NCBI GenBank assembly: GCA_002702655.1
Contig: PABB01000023.1
Coordinates: 170,174 to 234,173, forward strand
DNA: 64,000 nucleotides
Direction of reading: 5' to 3'
Origin: Planctomycetaceae bacterium
Lineage (GTDB): Bacteria; Planctomycetota; Planctomycetia; Pirellulales; Lacipirellulaceae
Part shown: positions 35,694-45,565 of the stretch, in pieces
Layout: each line of letters begins with the position of its first letter
Numbering within the stretch: the stretch's first letter is position 1
The notes under the pieces: generated by a model
Seen by the model: only the letters and a program-made list of their open reading frames with translations
Database searches by the model: none
Told to the model about the DNA's origin: nothing
Translations under genes and position numbers: made by a program

Positions 35694-37112
35694 ATGACGT
35701 TAATCAACTCTCGACGAGCGCCTTCAATCGACCAGGTCGCGCCGTCGGGAGGAGCATCCGCGGCATCGCGGCGCCAGTTCGTCAAGACGCTGGGCGCTGC
35801 GGTCGCCGCCGGAACGTGGCTTCGTGAAGCGGCGGCGGCGATCGCCGCCGCCGCGCCGCAGCCCGTCGCGCCGTCCGCGGCGAGCGCGTCGCCCGTCGAA
35901 CAACTCCTCCGTCAGGCTGTTCTGAAGAGGGAGGCCATTGACCAGTTTTTGGACCCCACGGCGCGAGTCTGGGCCAAGTTCCACCCGTGTTACGGCTACC
36001 TGCTGAGAAATGCGTTCCTGCGAGACGGCGTCGACGGGGCGCGCACGCTGTCGCGGTACGATGCCGCCGGGCGCCGCCATCAGGCCAACTTTCCCGATCA
36101 GCCCTGCCGGATCAATACTTACGGCGACAGCTTTACCCAGGGGCACCAAGTCAGCGACGGCGAAACATGGCAAGAAGTCCTGGCGGCCCATTTTTGCGAG
36201 CCAATACGCAATTACGGGATCGGCGGATTCGGCGTCTACCAAGCGTATCGACGTCTGCAGGAGATTGAAGCTGACGACCGAGGCGCCCCGTTCGTCGTGT
36301 TGAACATCTGGGGCGACGACCACCTCCGCAGCATCGCCGCTTGGCGCTGGCTGTCGTTTCCGCCGGAGGTCCAAGAAACCATGGGCGGAGAGATGTTTCA
36401 CGCCAACCCCTGGGATCATGCTCGACTCGATGCGAAGACGGGCGCACTGGTCGAACTCAAGAATCCATGCTCAACCCCCGAGTCGCTTTACGATCTCTGT
36501 GATGCGGACTTCGTACTCGATGCGTTCGGGGAGGATGAAGTCGTCCACGCGATGGCGGCAATTCGCACGGGGATTGTCGTGAACGAGAGGCCGCTCGAGC
36601 GGATGGCGACGGCGGCCGAATTCACGGAGCTCGACCTGAGCGATCCCGCGACCGTTCGATCGTCGACGACCAGGCTCTACCACTGCTACGCGGTTCGCGT
36701 GGGGATGAAGATTGTCGAACGACTTCAGGGACAGCTGCAAGCCCAGAATAAAAAGCTGATGATCCTACTCAGCTACCCGCAAGGATCGGTCTGGCGACAT
36801 TGCATGAGGCAAACGACCGAATCGTCCGAGTTCATCGATTGGCACCCGCAGGAGTTTCGCGATTTTCTCGCGGCCCGCCAGATCCCGTTCGTCGACACCG
36901 TCACGTGCCACGTCGCCGAGTTCGACCGGCTTGGCATGGACGCCAAAGACTACGTCGATCGGTACTACATCGGACACTACAATCCGACCGGCAATCACTT
37001 CTTCGCTCATGCGGTCAAGCCGTCGCTTGTCGATTGGCTCGATCCCAAGCCACCGGCCTATCGCCAGAGCGACGACCCGCCGATTGCCTTCGAGGGCTAT
37101 CTGCCAAGTTAG
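35694..37112 (+). CDS. Tat-exported SGNH/GDSL-family hydrolase
   Basis: 472 residues from the ATG at 35694. The twin-arginine motif SRRQFVKTLG and an Ala-rich stretch form the export signal. The SGNH block I is NTYGDSFTQGHQ (nucleophile S146); 'NYGIGGFGVYQAYRRL' supplies the block II glycine, 'VVLNIWGDDHLRS' resembles block III, and 'GHYNPTGNHFFAHAV' is the block V region with the histidine. The expected activity is hydrolysis of O-acyl esters on carbohydrate. It sits 14 bases after the nitrilase gene and 9 bases before a CehA-like gene, so these three are very likely co-transcribed. The asparagine-type oxyanion position is less certain, and the length is above that of minimal SGNH enzymes. 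Confidence 0.8.
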   Translation: MTLINSRRAPSIDQVAPSGGASAASRRQFVKTLGAAVAAGTWLREAAAAIAAAAPQPVAPSAASASPVEQLLRQAVLKREAIDQFLDPTARVWAKFHPCYGYLLRNAFLRDGVDGARTLSRYDAAGRRHQANFPDQPCRINTYGDSFTQGHQVSDGETWQEVLAAHFCEPIRNYGIGGFGVYQAYRRLQEIEADDRGAPFVVLNIWGDDHLRSIAAWRWLSFPPEVQETMGGEMFHANPWDHARLDAKTGALVELKNPCSTPESLYDLCDADFVLDAFGEDEVVHAMAAIRTGIVVNERPLERMATAAEFTELDLSDPATVRSSTTRLYHCYAVRVGMKIVERLQGQLQAQNKKLMILLSYPQGSVWRHCMRQTTESSEFIDWHPQEFRDFLAARQIPFVDTVTCHVAEFDRLGMDAKDYVDRYYIGHYNPTGNHFFAHAVKPSLVDWLDPKPPAYRQSDDPPIAFEGYLPS

Positions 37113-37121
37113 AATCGTCGT

Positions 37122-39395
37122 ATGGAAAACACTCTCCGAGATCAGCCGGAACGACGCGCACGGGCGACGCGCGCGGTCGTGCTCATGGCCTTCGCGACGG
37201 TGTGTGTCGTTCTCCCTGGCGGGGCGGCAGCCGCCCATGAAACGACTCGCCAGCGACCCTCGGCCGCGGAGTTGGCGGAAGTGGAACCCCCGCTCCGGGG
37301 AGCGGAGGCGTTCGCCAGACGGCTGCTCGAGCGATTCGCGGGACGGTACGACGGCGATCAGTTGGAACTGCTCGATTCTCTCGCGGCGCACCTGCAGCAA
37401 GCCGATCAGATTCGCTGGGGCTTGATCGCAGACGCGACGCCGGCGGAGGGCGACTACCATCGCTGGCGAGCGGAGCAAGACCTGCTGAAGCTGCTGGCGA
37501 CATTTCCGGACATCCATGAACTCGACTATCGCCCTGGAGCCGCCGATCCGCCGCCAGTCAGTCGTCTCGACCTGGGCGCGCACGACAACGTAGTCATCTT
37601 GAAGGTTACCACTAGCGACGGCCCGCCGAGGTTTTGCGTCCAGCCCTTGAATCTCGCCGCGGAACACCCGTCGTCGGGGTATCCGGTGAACATCGGTAGC
37701 GAAGGAGCGTCCTACGTCCTGCTGGAGTTGAATCAGATTCCCGAGGGCACGTCGGTCAGCACGCTTGGGTTCATTCCCGCAGGACGGGAGGTCGCGTCCC
37801 ATTGGCACAATCTGGCGATCACGACGAGCCCCTGGGGGCATCTGGCGATTCGAGCATCCAACGAACACGGTCACGCAACGCCTGTGATCATGCAGATTGC
37901 GTCCCGCGAAGGCGGGCGACTGTGGGAACCCGCCGGCGCGGTCAATCTTCGTGCGCAACTCAACGATGTCGTGCCCCATCTGTCCCAATTGGGCCGAGGC
38001 TACACCTTCTTCTTGCCCGGAGCGAATCGAGGACGCTATTGGGTCGTTCCGGAGGAGTTGGAGACTCCGATCCCAGTCGGTCGCTGGGATGTCACCGTCC
38101 TGCACGGCCCAGAGTACAAGCCGGTGCGGGACGAGATTGACGTTCAGGCAGGACAATGGGTGCGCAAAAACTATCAGCTCGAGCGGTGGATCGACATGCC
38201 GGCCCGTGGATGGTACTCGGGCGACGATCACGTTCACGCCCGCCTGATAAGCAGTGAAGACGCGGAGAATCTCCTGGACTACGCCTGCGCTGTCGACGTG
38301 CATGTGGCGAATATCCTGGAGATGGGCGACTGCGTTCGCACCTATTACGCACAGCGCGGGTACGGACGCGAATTCCGCGTCCAGCGCGGCGATCATTGGC
38401 TCGTTCCTGGTCAGGAGGATCCTCGCTCCGTCCTGGGGCATGCGATAGGACTCAATCTCGATTCCAAAGTGCGCGATCTGGAGCGGTACCTTCTCAACGA
38501 CTGGCTAGCCGCGGAGATTCACCGGCAGGGGGGGCTCTACGGGCATACGCACGTTGGCGCCAATGCCTGCGTCGTGCATCGCGAAATGGCGATCTTCACG
38601 CCGCTGGGCATCGTGGACTTCAACAGCATCATGCAGGCCAATTTGGGAACGGAACTGTTTTATGACCAGCTGAATCTCGGATTCAAAATGACGGCTTCGG
38701 CGGGCGCCGATACGCCGTACGGAGGAACGATCGGAGCGGTGCGGGCCTACGCGTATTGCGGAGTCAACCAGAAGTTCACCCCCGACGCGTGGTTCGAGGC
38801 AATGAAACTCGGGCGGACCTTCGTGACCAACGGCCCGATGCTTGAACTCAAGGCGGGCGACCAGTTGCCCGGTGCGGAGATTCCGGTACGCGCTGGACAA
38901 ACGTTGCACGTGACGGCGTCGGCGGAGGGCCTGGTCGGAAGTTCAGCGCCGGAGGAAATGCGGCTGATTTGGCTCGGCGAACCCTTGGTTGTCCAGCGGG
39001 CGGAATCGGCGGACCAAGCGAAGATCGAGATGGACGTCGAGGTTCCCGTCGACTTTGGCGGCTGGCTCGCCGTGCATGCCATCGGGCGCGACGGCTCCGA
39101 GGCGCACTCGACTCCGATCTACGTCGTGCGCGAAGGCTTTCGCCACTGGAATCACGAACGGGCCCCGCAAATAATCCAGAAGCAACTGGCGGCGATCGAC
39201 GACGCCGCATCGGCGTTGGCCGAATCGGAGCGACTTGTCGCCCAGGGGGGCAATCCTCTTGACGCATGGAATCGCTTGAACGCCCGCCAAGCCGACGCCG
39301 TACGCGAGCGATTGCGCGACGCACGAGCCGCCTACGCCGCGTTGGCCGACGTTGCCCGTGCAGAAGGCAAGCAGCGGTCTGCCGCCGCGCCGTAG
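37122..39395 (+). CDS. secreted CehA/McbA-family metallohydrolase (paralogue A)
   Basis: 757 residues, ATG start, signal peptide up to AAAHE. Layout: helical front (about 35-150, with RPSAAELAEVEPPLRGA), beta modules (150-355), the PHP-fold hydrolase and a helical tail. The catalytic region begins GWYSGDDHVHARL (His pair near 370-372), with 'VHVANILEMGDC', 'WLVPGQEDPRS', 'GLYGHTHVGANACVVH', 'ASAGADTPYGG' and 'LGRTFVTNGPMLEL'. The PGQED and GHTHVG segments are probable further metal or substrate sites. It shares full-length architecture with the gene at 43030-45294. CehA/McbA proteins are metal-dependent esterases; the natural substrate of the planctomycete group is not known. It lies directly downstream of the SGNH hydrolase gene. 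Confidence 0.87.
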   Translation: MENTLRDQPERRARATRAVVLMAFATVCVVLPGGAAAAHETTRQRPSAAELAEVEPPLRGAEAFARRLLERFAGRYDGDQLELLDSLAAHLQQADQIRWGLIADATPAEGDYHRWRAEQDLLKLLATFPDIHELDYRPGAADPPPVSRLDLGAHDNVVILKVTTSDGPPRFCVQPLNLAAEHPSSGYPVNIGSEGASYVLLELNQIPEGTSVSTLGFIPAGREVASHWHNLAITTSPWGHLAIRASNEHGHATPVIMQIASREGGRLWEPAGAVNLRAQLNDVVPHLSQLGRGYTFFLPGANRGRYWVVPEELETPIPVGRWDVTVLHGPEYKPVRDEIDVQAGQWVRKNYQLERWIDMPARGWYSGDDHVHARLISSEDAENLLDYACAVDVHVANILEMGDCVRTYYAQRGYGREFRVQRGDHWLVPGQEDPRSVLGHAIGLNLDSKVRDLERYLLNDWLAAEIHRQGGLYGHTHVGANACVVHREMAIFTPLGIVDFNSIMQANLGTELFYDQLNLGFKMTASAGADTPYGGTIGAVRAYAYCGVNQKFTPDAWFEAMKLGRTFVTNGPMLELKAGDQLPGAEIPVRAGQTLHVTASAEGLVGSSAPEEMRLIWLGEPLVVQRAESADQAKIEMDVEVPVDFGGWLAVHAIGRDGSEAHSTPIYVVREGFRHWNHERAPQIIQKQLAAIDDAASALAESERLVAQGGNPLDAWNRLNARQADAVRERLRDARAAYAALADVARAEGKQRSAAAP

Positions 39396-39502
39396 AGTTT
39401 CCCCCGTGTTGTTGGAGCGGCCGCTCCCGTCTGCTCCGGCAGACTGTGCGGACCGCCGCGTTGCCGTCGACCGTTTAGCACGCCGATCGAGAGTCGCACC
39501 TG

Positions 39503-42500
39503 ATGAGCCCGCGCCGCCGTACTTGTCGTTTTGAACGGCTGGAAGCTCGCCAAGTGCTGGCGGTCGTCAGTTTTCCGCTCGCCAACGCCGGGTTCGAGTC
39601 GCCGCAACTGGATGGCGTCAACAGTTGGCACCCAGCGGTTGCAGGCTGGACGACGACCGGCGCTGCGGGCACGACGTTCGAAATACCTGCTGCGGAAGCG
39701 TCGCCGGCGCCGGAGGGCGAACAGTATGTGCTGGGCGATTCTGCCGGCTGGAGCCTTGCGCAGCGCGGGCCGGCGATCGCAGCGGAGACCAGGTATATCT
39801 TCAAGATCGATGTCTTCGCGTTGTCGACCGGGGCGAGCACCGCGTCGATTCAGCTGCGGGCGGCCGGATCGTCCGCCGTTCTTGCAGGCGCCGCGAACTT
39901 CCCGTCCGCCAACTCGCGCATGCGCGAGATCGACCTTCCCGAAGGCGCGTGGACGACTGTCGTGGTCGGCTTCAACAGCCGCGAGTTGGCCGCACAGATC
40001 GGCCGCGACGTCGAAATTCGAGTTTCCGGCTCCAGACTGGCGGTCGACAACGCCAGACTGCTGGTGGACGACGAGCTCCACGATTATTACGTGAGTTCGT
40101 CGGCGGGCAGCGACGGCAACGACGGCTTCGACGCGGCATCGGCACTGGGAAGTTTCGAAGCTCTTGCGGCGTATATGCCGTTGCTGCCGGGCGAACGGAT
40201 TCTGCTGAAAGCCGGCGACACGTTTACGAAGGAACTCACAATTCGCGGAAAGGGCGACCCCCAGTCGCCTGTCGAGCTGCGGCGATACGGCGAGGGCCCC
40301 AATCCGGTGATACGGCGGCAGGACCTCGCCAATGACATTGGCGTCCTCTGGAGCAATGCCAGCTACGCGAATATCGACGGCATCGACGTCGAGCACGCGA
40401 AGTTGGGCATCTACCTGCGGTACGAGTGGACCGACGTCGGGAGCCGCAACGTCAAGATTGAGAACAGCAATTTTCGCGATCTCACCGACCCCACACTGGC
40501 CGCGGAAAACCATAACTACGAATTCGCTTGGTCCGACGCCATTTTCGTTGGGGGGCAAGCTTGGAACCAAGCCGAGTTCGCCACTCGGTTGGAGAATCTG
40601 ACGATTCGCAACGTCACCTCGGAGAACGCCGCCCATCTGTTTGGCACGGCCTGGTACTATCCCCAGGTTTATCGCAGTCGACTCAAGAATCTCATCATCG
40701 AAGACAGCGTCGCCATCAACAATCTTGGCGGAGCGTTTCAGCTCTTCAACGTCGACGGCGGGCACATCAAACGCGTCAAGGCGATTGGCGGCGGCGGCCA
40801 AGACACCTGGTCCGGCACGACGCTAGGATTCATCCAAAGCTCGCAGAACTTCCTCATTGAAGACAACGAATTCTCGTATATCGATCGAGCTCAAGCCGCC
40901 GACGGCAGCGGCATGGACTTTGAGGGCGATACGCATAATGTCACGTTCCGAAACAACGTGATTCATAACAACGCCGGAGCAGCGTTGCTCATTCTGTCGA
41001 CGGGCGGTCGCAACACGAACTTGGTCATCGAGGATAACGTCTTCTACAACAACGCGCGCGACCCTTGGAACAGCGAGATCAACAGCGAGATTCAGGGGAG
41101 CAACGACAATCACACGGGCGTGATTCGAAACAACGGGATTTATCGCGGAGATTCTTCGATTCACTTTTTCTCACCCAACGCCGACTGGTCCGGCTTTGCG
41201 ATCAACAACAATCGGCAGGGCGAATATGAATCGGTTCGGCAGCGACCGAGATGGTGGGACTTCTCGCAAGATGGCGATTTCGAGGGCTGGAGCGGCCTGA
41301 ATCAGTGGTTGGCTCCGCAGGTGGCGGGCGGTGCATTGAACGGCCAGAGCGCAGGTCCGGACCCGTATATTCATTCGCCGCCCACCTGGGCCAATTCCAA
41401 CGCCGTCCCCTTCGCATGGGTACGCATGAGCCAGACCGCCGGCTCGTTCGCCCAGTTGTTTTTTGTGACCGACCACGATCCTGTCTGGGAGCCAAATAAG
41501 AGCGTTTTCTTCCAGATCACGCCCGACGGCCAGATGCATGATTATTTCATCAATCTCGACGAACTCGCGGACGCCAAAGGCGTGATCACTCAAGTCCGGC
41601 TCGATCCAACGATCGACGCAGGATCCGTCATGTCCGTCGATTTCGTGCGGCTGACCGATAGCGACGATCCCGCTCAAGCCCACCCCGCGCCCGCGCTGCC
41701 GGCGCCCGCGGAATTGACTTTTGTCTCGACAGCGGCGCTGGACGGCGATGTTCTCGAAACGGTGCAGGATAGCGGCGTCGGCGGCGTGAACAGTTCCAGC
41801 TCGACAACTTTTCGAATTGGCGACGACGCCGCCAATCGGGCTTATCGTGCGCTACTCTCGTTTGACACGTCTTTGCTGCCCGATAACGCTAGCGTCATCG
41901 AGGCGACGCTGGGCATCACGCGGATCGGCAATCCGACAGGTCAGGTCCCGATCGGCGTGGCGAACTCTCAGTTTGGCGATATCTTAGTCGACCTGGCGGC
42001 TCCGAGTTTCGGCGCCAGCCAGTTGTCGGCTGACGACTGGCAGGCGACTGCGACGAAATCATCCGTCTCAAAATTCGCCTGGCCGGCCTATCTGCATGGA
42101 ATGACCATCTACAGTCGCCTCGAGAATCCCGACAACGACTTGATCAACGCAACGGGGACGACGCAGTTTCGCATTCGCTACGAGCACGATGACGATCACG
42201 ACCAAACGGCCGACTACATGAGCTATGCCAGCGGCGACCATGGCAACGCCGCTTACCGCCCGACGCTGACCGTCAAGTACTACTTGAACGATGCCCCGTC
42301 GGCTGACTTCAATTCCGACCAGATCGTCTCCGGAGCAGATTTCCTGATCTGGCAACGCAACTTCGGCACGACAGGCACGGCCCTGCGCAGCGACGGCGAT
42401 GCGAATACAGACACTGACGTGGATCGAGACGACCTGCTTGTCTGGCAGTTGCAGTTCGGGGCGGCGATGCCAACCGCCGTTACGACCAGCGCCGTAGGCA

Positions 42501-42841
42501 TCGGCGCCGAGCTGCAGACAGTGTCGCAAGAGACGTTCGACGCCGCAGCTTTCGTCGCGGTTGCCCAAGCGCTTGCGAGTCCAAGTCAGGCGGACATGGT
42601 CGTCGAAGCGTTCGCAGCCCCCGCGGCAAGGGTTGGGACGCCGCAGCATACGAGCCGCGGCGTCGATCCTTCGACTGACGATGCACACGTGATCGAAACG
42701 GCCAGTCCGTTGGATTCCATTACGATTGCCAAGACGCGCTCGGATCGAGACGAGATCATGGTGATCGACAAGCTATTCGAACATGCTAGCGGCCCCCGCG
42801 GTTCAATCGAGAGGCTATTCCCAACGCGCTGGCGCGTGTAA
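39503..42841 (+). CDS. large secreted beta-helix protein with DNRLRE-like and dockerin-like domains
   Basis: 1112 residues, ATG start. It has no classical signal; the N-terminus CRFERLEARQVLA is the LEPR-XLL-like leader of giant planctomycete surface proteins. Order of regions: a jelly-roll (about 15-190), a right-handed beta-helix (about 195-560; VRNNVIHNNAG-type coils, 'KIENSNFRDLTD', 'VIEDNVFYNNARD'), a second sandwich, a DNRLRE-like domain (about 740-925), and dockerin-type calcium loops ('DFNSDQIVSGADFLIWQ', 'DANTDTDVDRDDLLVWQ'). It is likely a polysaccharide lyase, glycosidase or epimerase held on a scaffold. No PEP-CTERM tail is present. It sits between two CehA-like paralogues. The catalytic class is unresolved. 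Confidence 0.8.
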   Translation: MSPRRRTCRFERLEARQVLAVVSFPLANAGFESPQLDGVNSWHPAVAGWTTTGAAGTTFEIPAAEASPAPEGEQYVLGDSAGWSLAQRGPAIAAETRYIFKIDVFALSTGASTASIQLRAAGSSAVLAGAANFPSANSRMREIDLPEGAWTTVVVGFNSRELAAQIGRDVEIRVSGSRLAVDNARLLVDDELHDYYVSSSAGSDGNDGFDAASALGSFEALAAYMPLLPGERILLKAGDTFTKELTIRGKGDPQSPVELRRYGEGPNPVIRRQDLANDIGVLWSNASYANIDGIDVEHAKLGIYLRYEWTDVGSRNVKIENSNFRDLTDPTLAAENHNYEFAWSDAIFVGGQAWNQAEFATRLENLTIRNVTSENAAHLFGTAWYYPQVYRSRLKNLIIEDSVAINNLGGAFQLFNVDGGHIKRVKAIGGGGQDTWSGTTLGFIQSSQNFLIEDNEFSYIDRAQAADGSGMDFEGDTHNVTFRNNVIHNNAGAALLILSTGGRNTNLVIEDNVFYNNARDPWNSEINSEIQGSNDNHTGVIRNNGIYRGDSSIHFFSPNADWSGFAINNNRQGEYESVRQRPRWWDFSQDGDFEGWSGLNQWLAPQVAGGALNGQSAGPDPYIHSPPTWANSNAVPFAWVRMSQTAGSFAQLFFVTDHDPVWEPNKSVFFQITPDGQMHDYFINLDELADAKGVITQVRLDPTIDAGSVMSVDFVRLTDSDDPAQAHPAPALPAPAELTFVSTAALDGDVLETVQDSGVGGVNSSSSTTFRIGDDAANRAYRALLSFDTSLLPDNASVIEATLGITRIGNPTGQVPIGVANSQFGDILVDLAAPSFGASQLSADDWQATATKSSVSKFAWPAYLHGMTIYSRLENPDNDLINATGTTQFRIRYEHDDDHDQTADYMSYASGDHGNAAYRPTLTVKYYLNDAPSADFNSDQIVSGADFLIWQRNFGTTGTALRSDGDANTDTDVDRDDLLVWQLQFGAAMPTAVTTSAVGIGAELQTVSQETFDAAAFVAVAQALASPSQADMVVEAFAAPAARVGTPQHTSRGVDPSTDDAHVIETASPLDSITIAKTRSDRDEIMVIDKLFEHASGPRGSIERLFPTRWRV

Positions 42842-43029
42842 GGCCGATCGCTCAAGACAGGGCCAACGGCGTCGCACGCCCGGCCATCGGCTTGGCAGTA
42901 CGCAACGTAGCTGTCCTTGAGTCCGCAGCGGCTAACTTGATAGTCGGTTGACACGGATTGCCGACGCCCGATCGCCGGACGTCTTTCCGTCTCGATGTAG
43001 CGCGCCGGTCATGGACCTCTTAACGGCTT

Positions 43030-45294
43030 ATGCAACTTATGCATCCAAAGACGATCTCCGCGGTCCGCTTTCTGTTCCTGCTTCTCGGCGGAGGGCCGGG
43101 CGTGTTGTGGGCGCATGGCGGCGACTATCCTCGCCCGACAGGGGAGGAGTTGGCACAAATTCAGCCCCCCCTTGAAGGAGCAGCGCCGTTCGCACGCGAA
43201 TTGTCCGAGCAGGGACGGACCTTGCTGAACGAAGAGCAATTGAAGCGGCTTAACGAGGCTGCGACCCACTATCGCTACATGGAGAATATCCAAGCAGGCC
43301 GCTATCCGAACATCCAACCGCGGGACGCCGAGTACCACAGGTGGCGTGGCGATCAGGCCCTCCGGGGGCTGATCGAGAGCGGCGCTCCGTCCTGGAGGCT
43401 TGATTTCGCGCCAGGTGCGACGCCCCCCGAACTTCACCGCCGTCTGGATTTTGACGGCTTCAACCACCATCTGATGTGGGCCGTCAAGATGGGCGAAGGT
43501 CCTTTGCGGTTCGTCCTGCAAGATCTCAGCTTGAAGTCGGAACGCTACGCCAAACATCGAACACTGACCGTGGCGGCCCAAGGAACGACCTGCTTTCTGC
43601 TCCGGCTGAGGGACGTCCCGACCGAGACCGCGACCGTCGCCATTCAGATCCGGAAGGCGGGCCAGCCTCGCGCCTTCTCATGGCACTCGTTGACCGTGAA
43701 CCCGGCCGCGAAGGGGCAGCTGGCAGTCGAAGTCTTTGACGGCGAACAGCCGGCGCCCGCGCTGGTGCGGTTGCGATCACTGCCCTCCGGCGCGTTGTGG
43801 GCTCCCCAGGGCGCGCTCGATCTCACGTCGCAGCTCCACGACGTGTCGCAGTTGGAGAGCCCGCCCCGACTCGACATCTACGGTCCCATGGGCTCGTTTG
43901 AGCTGCGCGTTCCAGGGCGTTTCGCCGGTCATTACTGGGTGCTTCCGGCTGGCTTCGAAATGGCGGTTCCAGCCGGTGAATGGGAACTGACCGTTTGGCG
44001 GGGAATCGAGACGACGCCGATCCAGCGGACGGTGAGCGTGGCCGCTGGTCAGTGGACCCGAGAGCGACTGGATCTCGAACGCTGGACCGATATGGCGGCG
44101 CGGGGCTGGTACAGCGGCGACGACCATGTCCACGCCCAGATGCTCGGTAGCGCCGATGCCGGCCGCCTGCTGGCGTTCACCCGGGCCATGGACATCCGCG
44201 TGTCCAACATCCTCGCGATGGGCGACTCTCAGCGCACCTACTACGCTCAGCGTGGATTCGGTCCTGAGTTCCGCGCTGCGGAGCACGGCTACTGGCTGGT
44301 GCCCGGGCAGGAGGATCCCCGCTCGATGCTCGGCCATAACATCGGCCTGAATCTCACCTCTTTCGCGCGCGACCTCGATCGTTATCTGCTCCTGGACTGG
44401 CTGGCCACGGAAATCCACGCCCAAGGCGGACTGTTCGGGCAAACGCACGTCGGACAAAACGTTTGTGAGGCCCACCGCGGCATGGCGCTGATGCTTCCCT
44501 TTGAGGTTTACGATTTCTGCAGCATCATGCAGGGCGGCCTGGGGACCGAACTCTATTACGATGCTCTCGACCTGGGGTTCCGCTTGACAGCCACGGCCGG
44601 GAGCGACATGCCTTACGGCGGAGTGCTGGGCGACGTTCGAGTGTACGCGCACCTGGGCATGGAGCCGTTCTCGCCGGATGCGTGGTTCGACGCCGTGCGG
44701 GCCGGGCACACCTATGTGAGCAACGGTCCGATGTTGGAGTTCACGGTAAACGAGGCCATCCCAGGCGAGACAATCTCCGTTTCGGATGACACGCCCTTGC
44801 GAGTTGAAGCGCGCGCGTGGGGTCTTGCCGGGGAGTCGGCTCCTGTCGAGTTGGAGATCGTCAGCCTGAGCGAGGTTGTGGGGAAGGCGCGGCGGAATTC
44901 AGACGGAGAGACCTCGCTGTCGCTCCGGATGGAGTTGTCTCCCGGCGAGGGACGCTGGATCGTCGCGCGGGCCCGAGGCGAGAACGGGTCAGCGGCACAT
45001 ACAACGCCAGTCTGGGTGCAACGCGGCGAGAACCGTCACTGGAACTTGACGAGAGTCGACGCGGTGATCAATAAGCAACTCGCAGCGCTCGACGAGATCG
45101 AGTCGGTCATCAAGGACGTCGAACAGCGCGATGCCGCCGGCCAGCTGTCCCCCTTCGATTTCTGGGATCGCCTCATCCTTAAACAGGCCGAATCCGTACG
45201 AGATTTAGTCCGCCGTTCACGAAACCGCTACGAGATTCTCCGACAACAAGCCAGGCGGGCGGCGGAGTCGCGAATGCGGCAAGGTTCTCAATGA
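43030..45294 (+). CDS. secreted CehA/McbA-family metallohydrolase (paralogue B)
   Basis: 754 residues. The ATG at 43030 begins a signal peptide (AVRFLFLLLGGGPGVLWA). It aligns along its whole length with the gene at 37122-39395: front 'RPTGEELAQIQPPLEGA', 'DAEYHRWRGDQAL', PHP start GWYSGDDHVHAQM (His near 366-368), 'IRVSNILAMGDSQRTYYAQRG', 'WLVPGQEDPRS', 'GLFGQTHVGQN', 'ATAGSDMPYGG' and 'RAGHTYVSNGPMLEF'. In paralogue A the block reads GHTHVG, here GQTHVG, so one histidine is replaced by glutamine and metal binding or specificity may differ. It is the last gene of the plus-strand wing, converging on the integrated element. Substrate unknown. Confidence 0.87.
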   Translation: MQLMHPKTISAVRFLFLLLGGGPGVLWAHGGDYPRPTGEELAQIQPPLEGAAPFARELSEQGRTLLNEEQLKRLNEAATHYRYMENIQAGRYPNIQPRDAEYHRWRGDQALRGLIESGAPSWRLDFAPGATPPELHRRLDFDGFNHHLMWAVKMGEGPLRFVLQDLSLKSERYAKHRTLTVAAQGTTCFLLRLRDVPTETATVAIQIRKAGQPRAFSWHSLTVNPAAKGQLAVEVFDGEQPAPALVRLRSLPSGALWAPQGALDLTSQLHDVSQLESPPRLDIYGPMGSFELRVPGRFAGHYWVLPAGFEMAVPAGEWELTVWRGIETTPIQRTVSVAAGQWTRERLDLERWTDMAARGWYSGDDHVHAQMLGSADAGRLLAFTRAMDIRVSNILAMGDSQRTYYAQRGFGPEFRAAEHGYWLVPGQEDPRSMLGHNIGLNLTSFARDLDRYLLLDWLATEIHAQGGLFGQTHVGQNVCEAHRGMALMLPFEVYDFCSIMQGGLGTELYYDALDLGFRLTATAGSDMPYGGVLGDVRVYAHLGMEPFSPDAWFDAVRAGHTYVSNGPMLEFTVNEAIPGETISVSDDTPLRVEARAWGLAGESAPVELEIVSLSEVVGKARRNSDGETSLSLRMELSPGEGRWIVARARGENGSAAHTTPVWVQRGENRHWNLTRVDAVINKQLAALDEIESVIKDVEQRDAAGQLSPFDFWDRLILKQAESVRDLVRRSRNRYEILRQQARRAAESRMRQGSQ

Positions 45295-45510
45295 TGAGAC
45301 GAGCGGCCATCGCTTTGAGAGGCCGTCAACCACATAGAGCGTCCATTTCAGAAGCGGTAATGCCCAAGTCGACGCCAACGACGTGTCACTCGATCCGGTG
45401 GCGACCTGAACGTCGCTGATACAAACGCTGCAATCGCCGACGGAAGTCAAATTGATGGCATATCTAAAAGAAACCGCCCAAGAAACGTTCTCACAGCAGC
45501 CCGCCGCTCC

Positions 45511-45541
45511 GGCCGCCCATCGTCCACGACGATCGGCGGCC
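45511..45541 (-). terminator. hairpin after the sigma-like gene of the integrated element
   Basis: GGCCGCCCATCGT (45511-45523) pairs with ACGATCGGCGGCC (45529-45541) in 12 of 13 positions across a five-base loop, 25 bases downstream of the sigma-like gene on the minus strand. No clear T-run follows. It lies between converging genes, so it may act in both directions. Confidence 0.5.
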
Positions 45542-45565
45542 AGAGCAAGCAGGGCATGCGGTCGC

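Noticed and set aside
36765-38441. 558-residue minus-strand open frame over the SGNH and CehA-type genes
   Set aside because: It covers two real genes on the opposite strand and has no recognisable motif; long antisense frames are common at this GC content.
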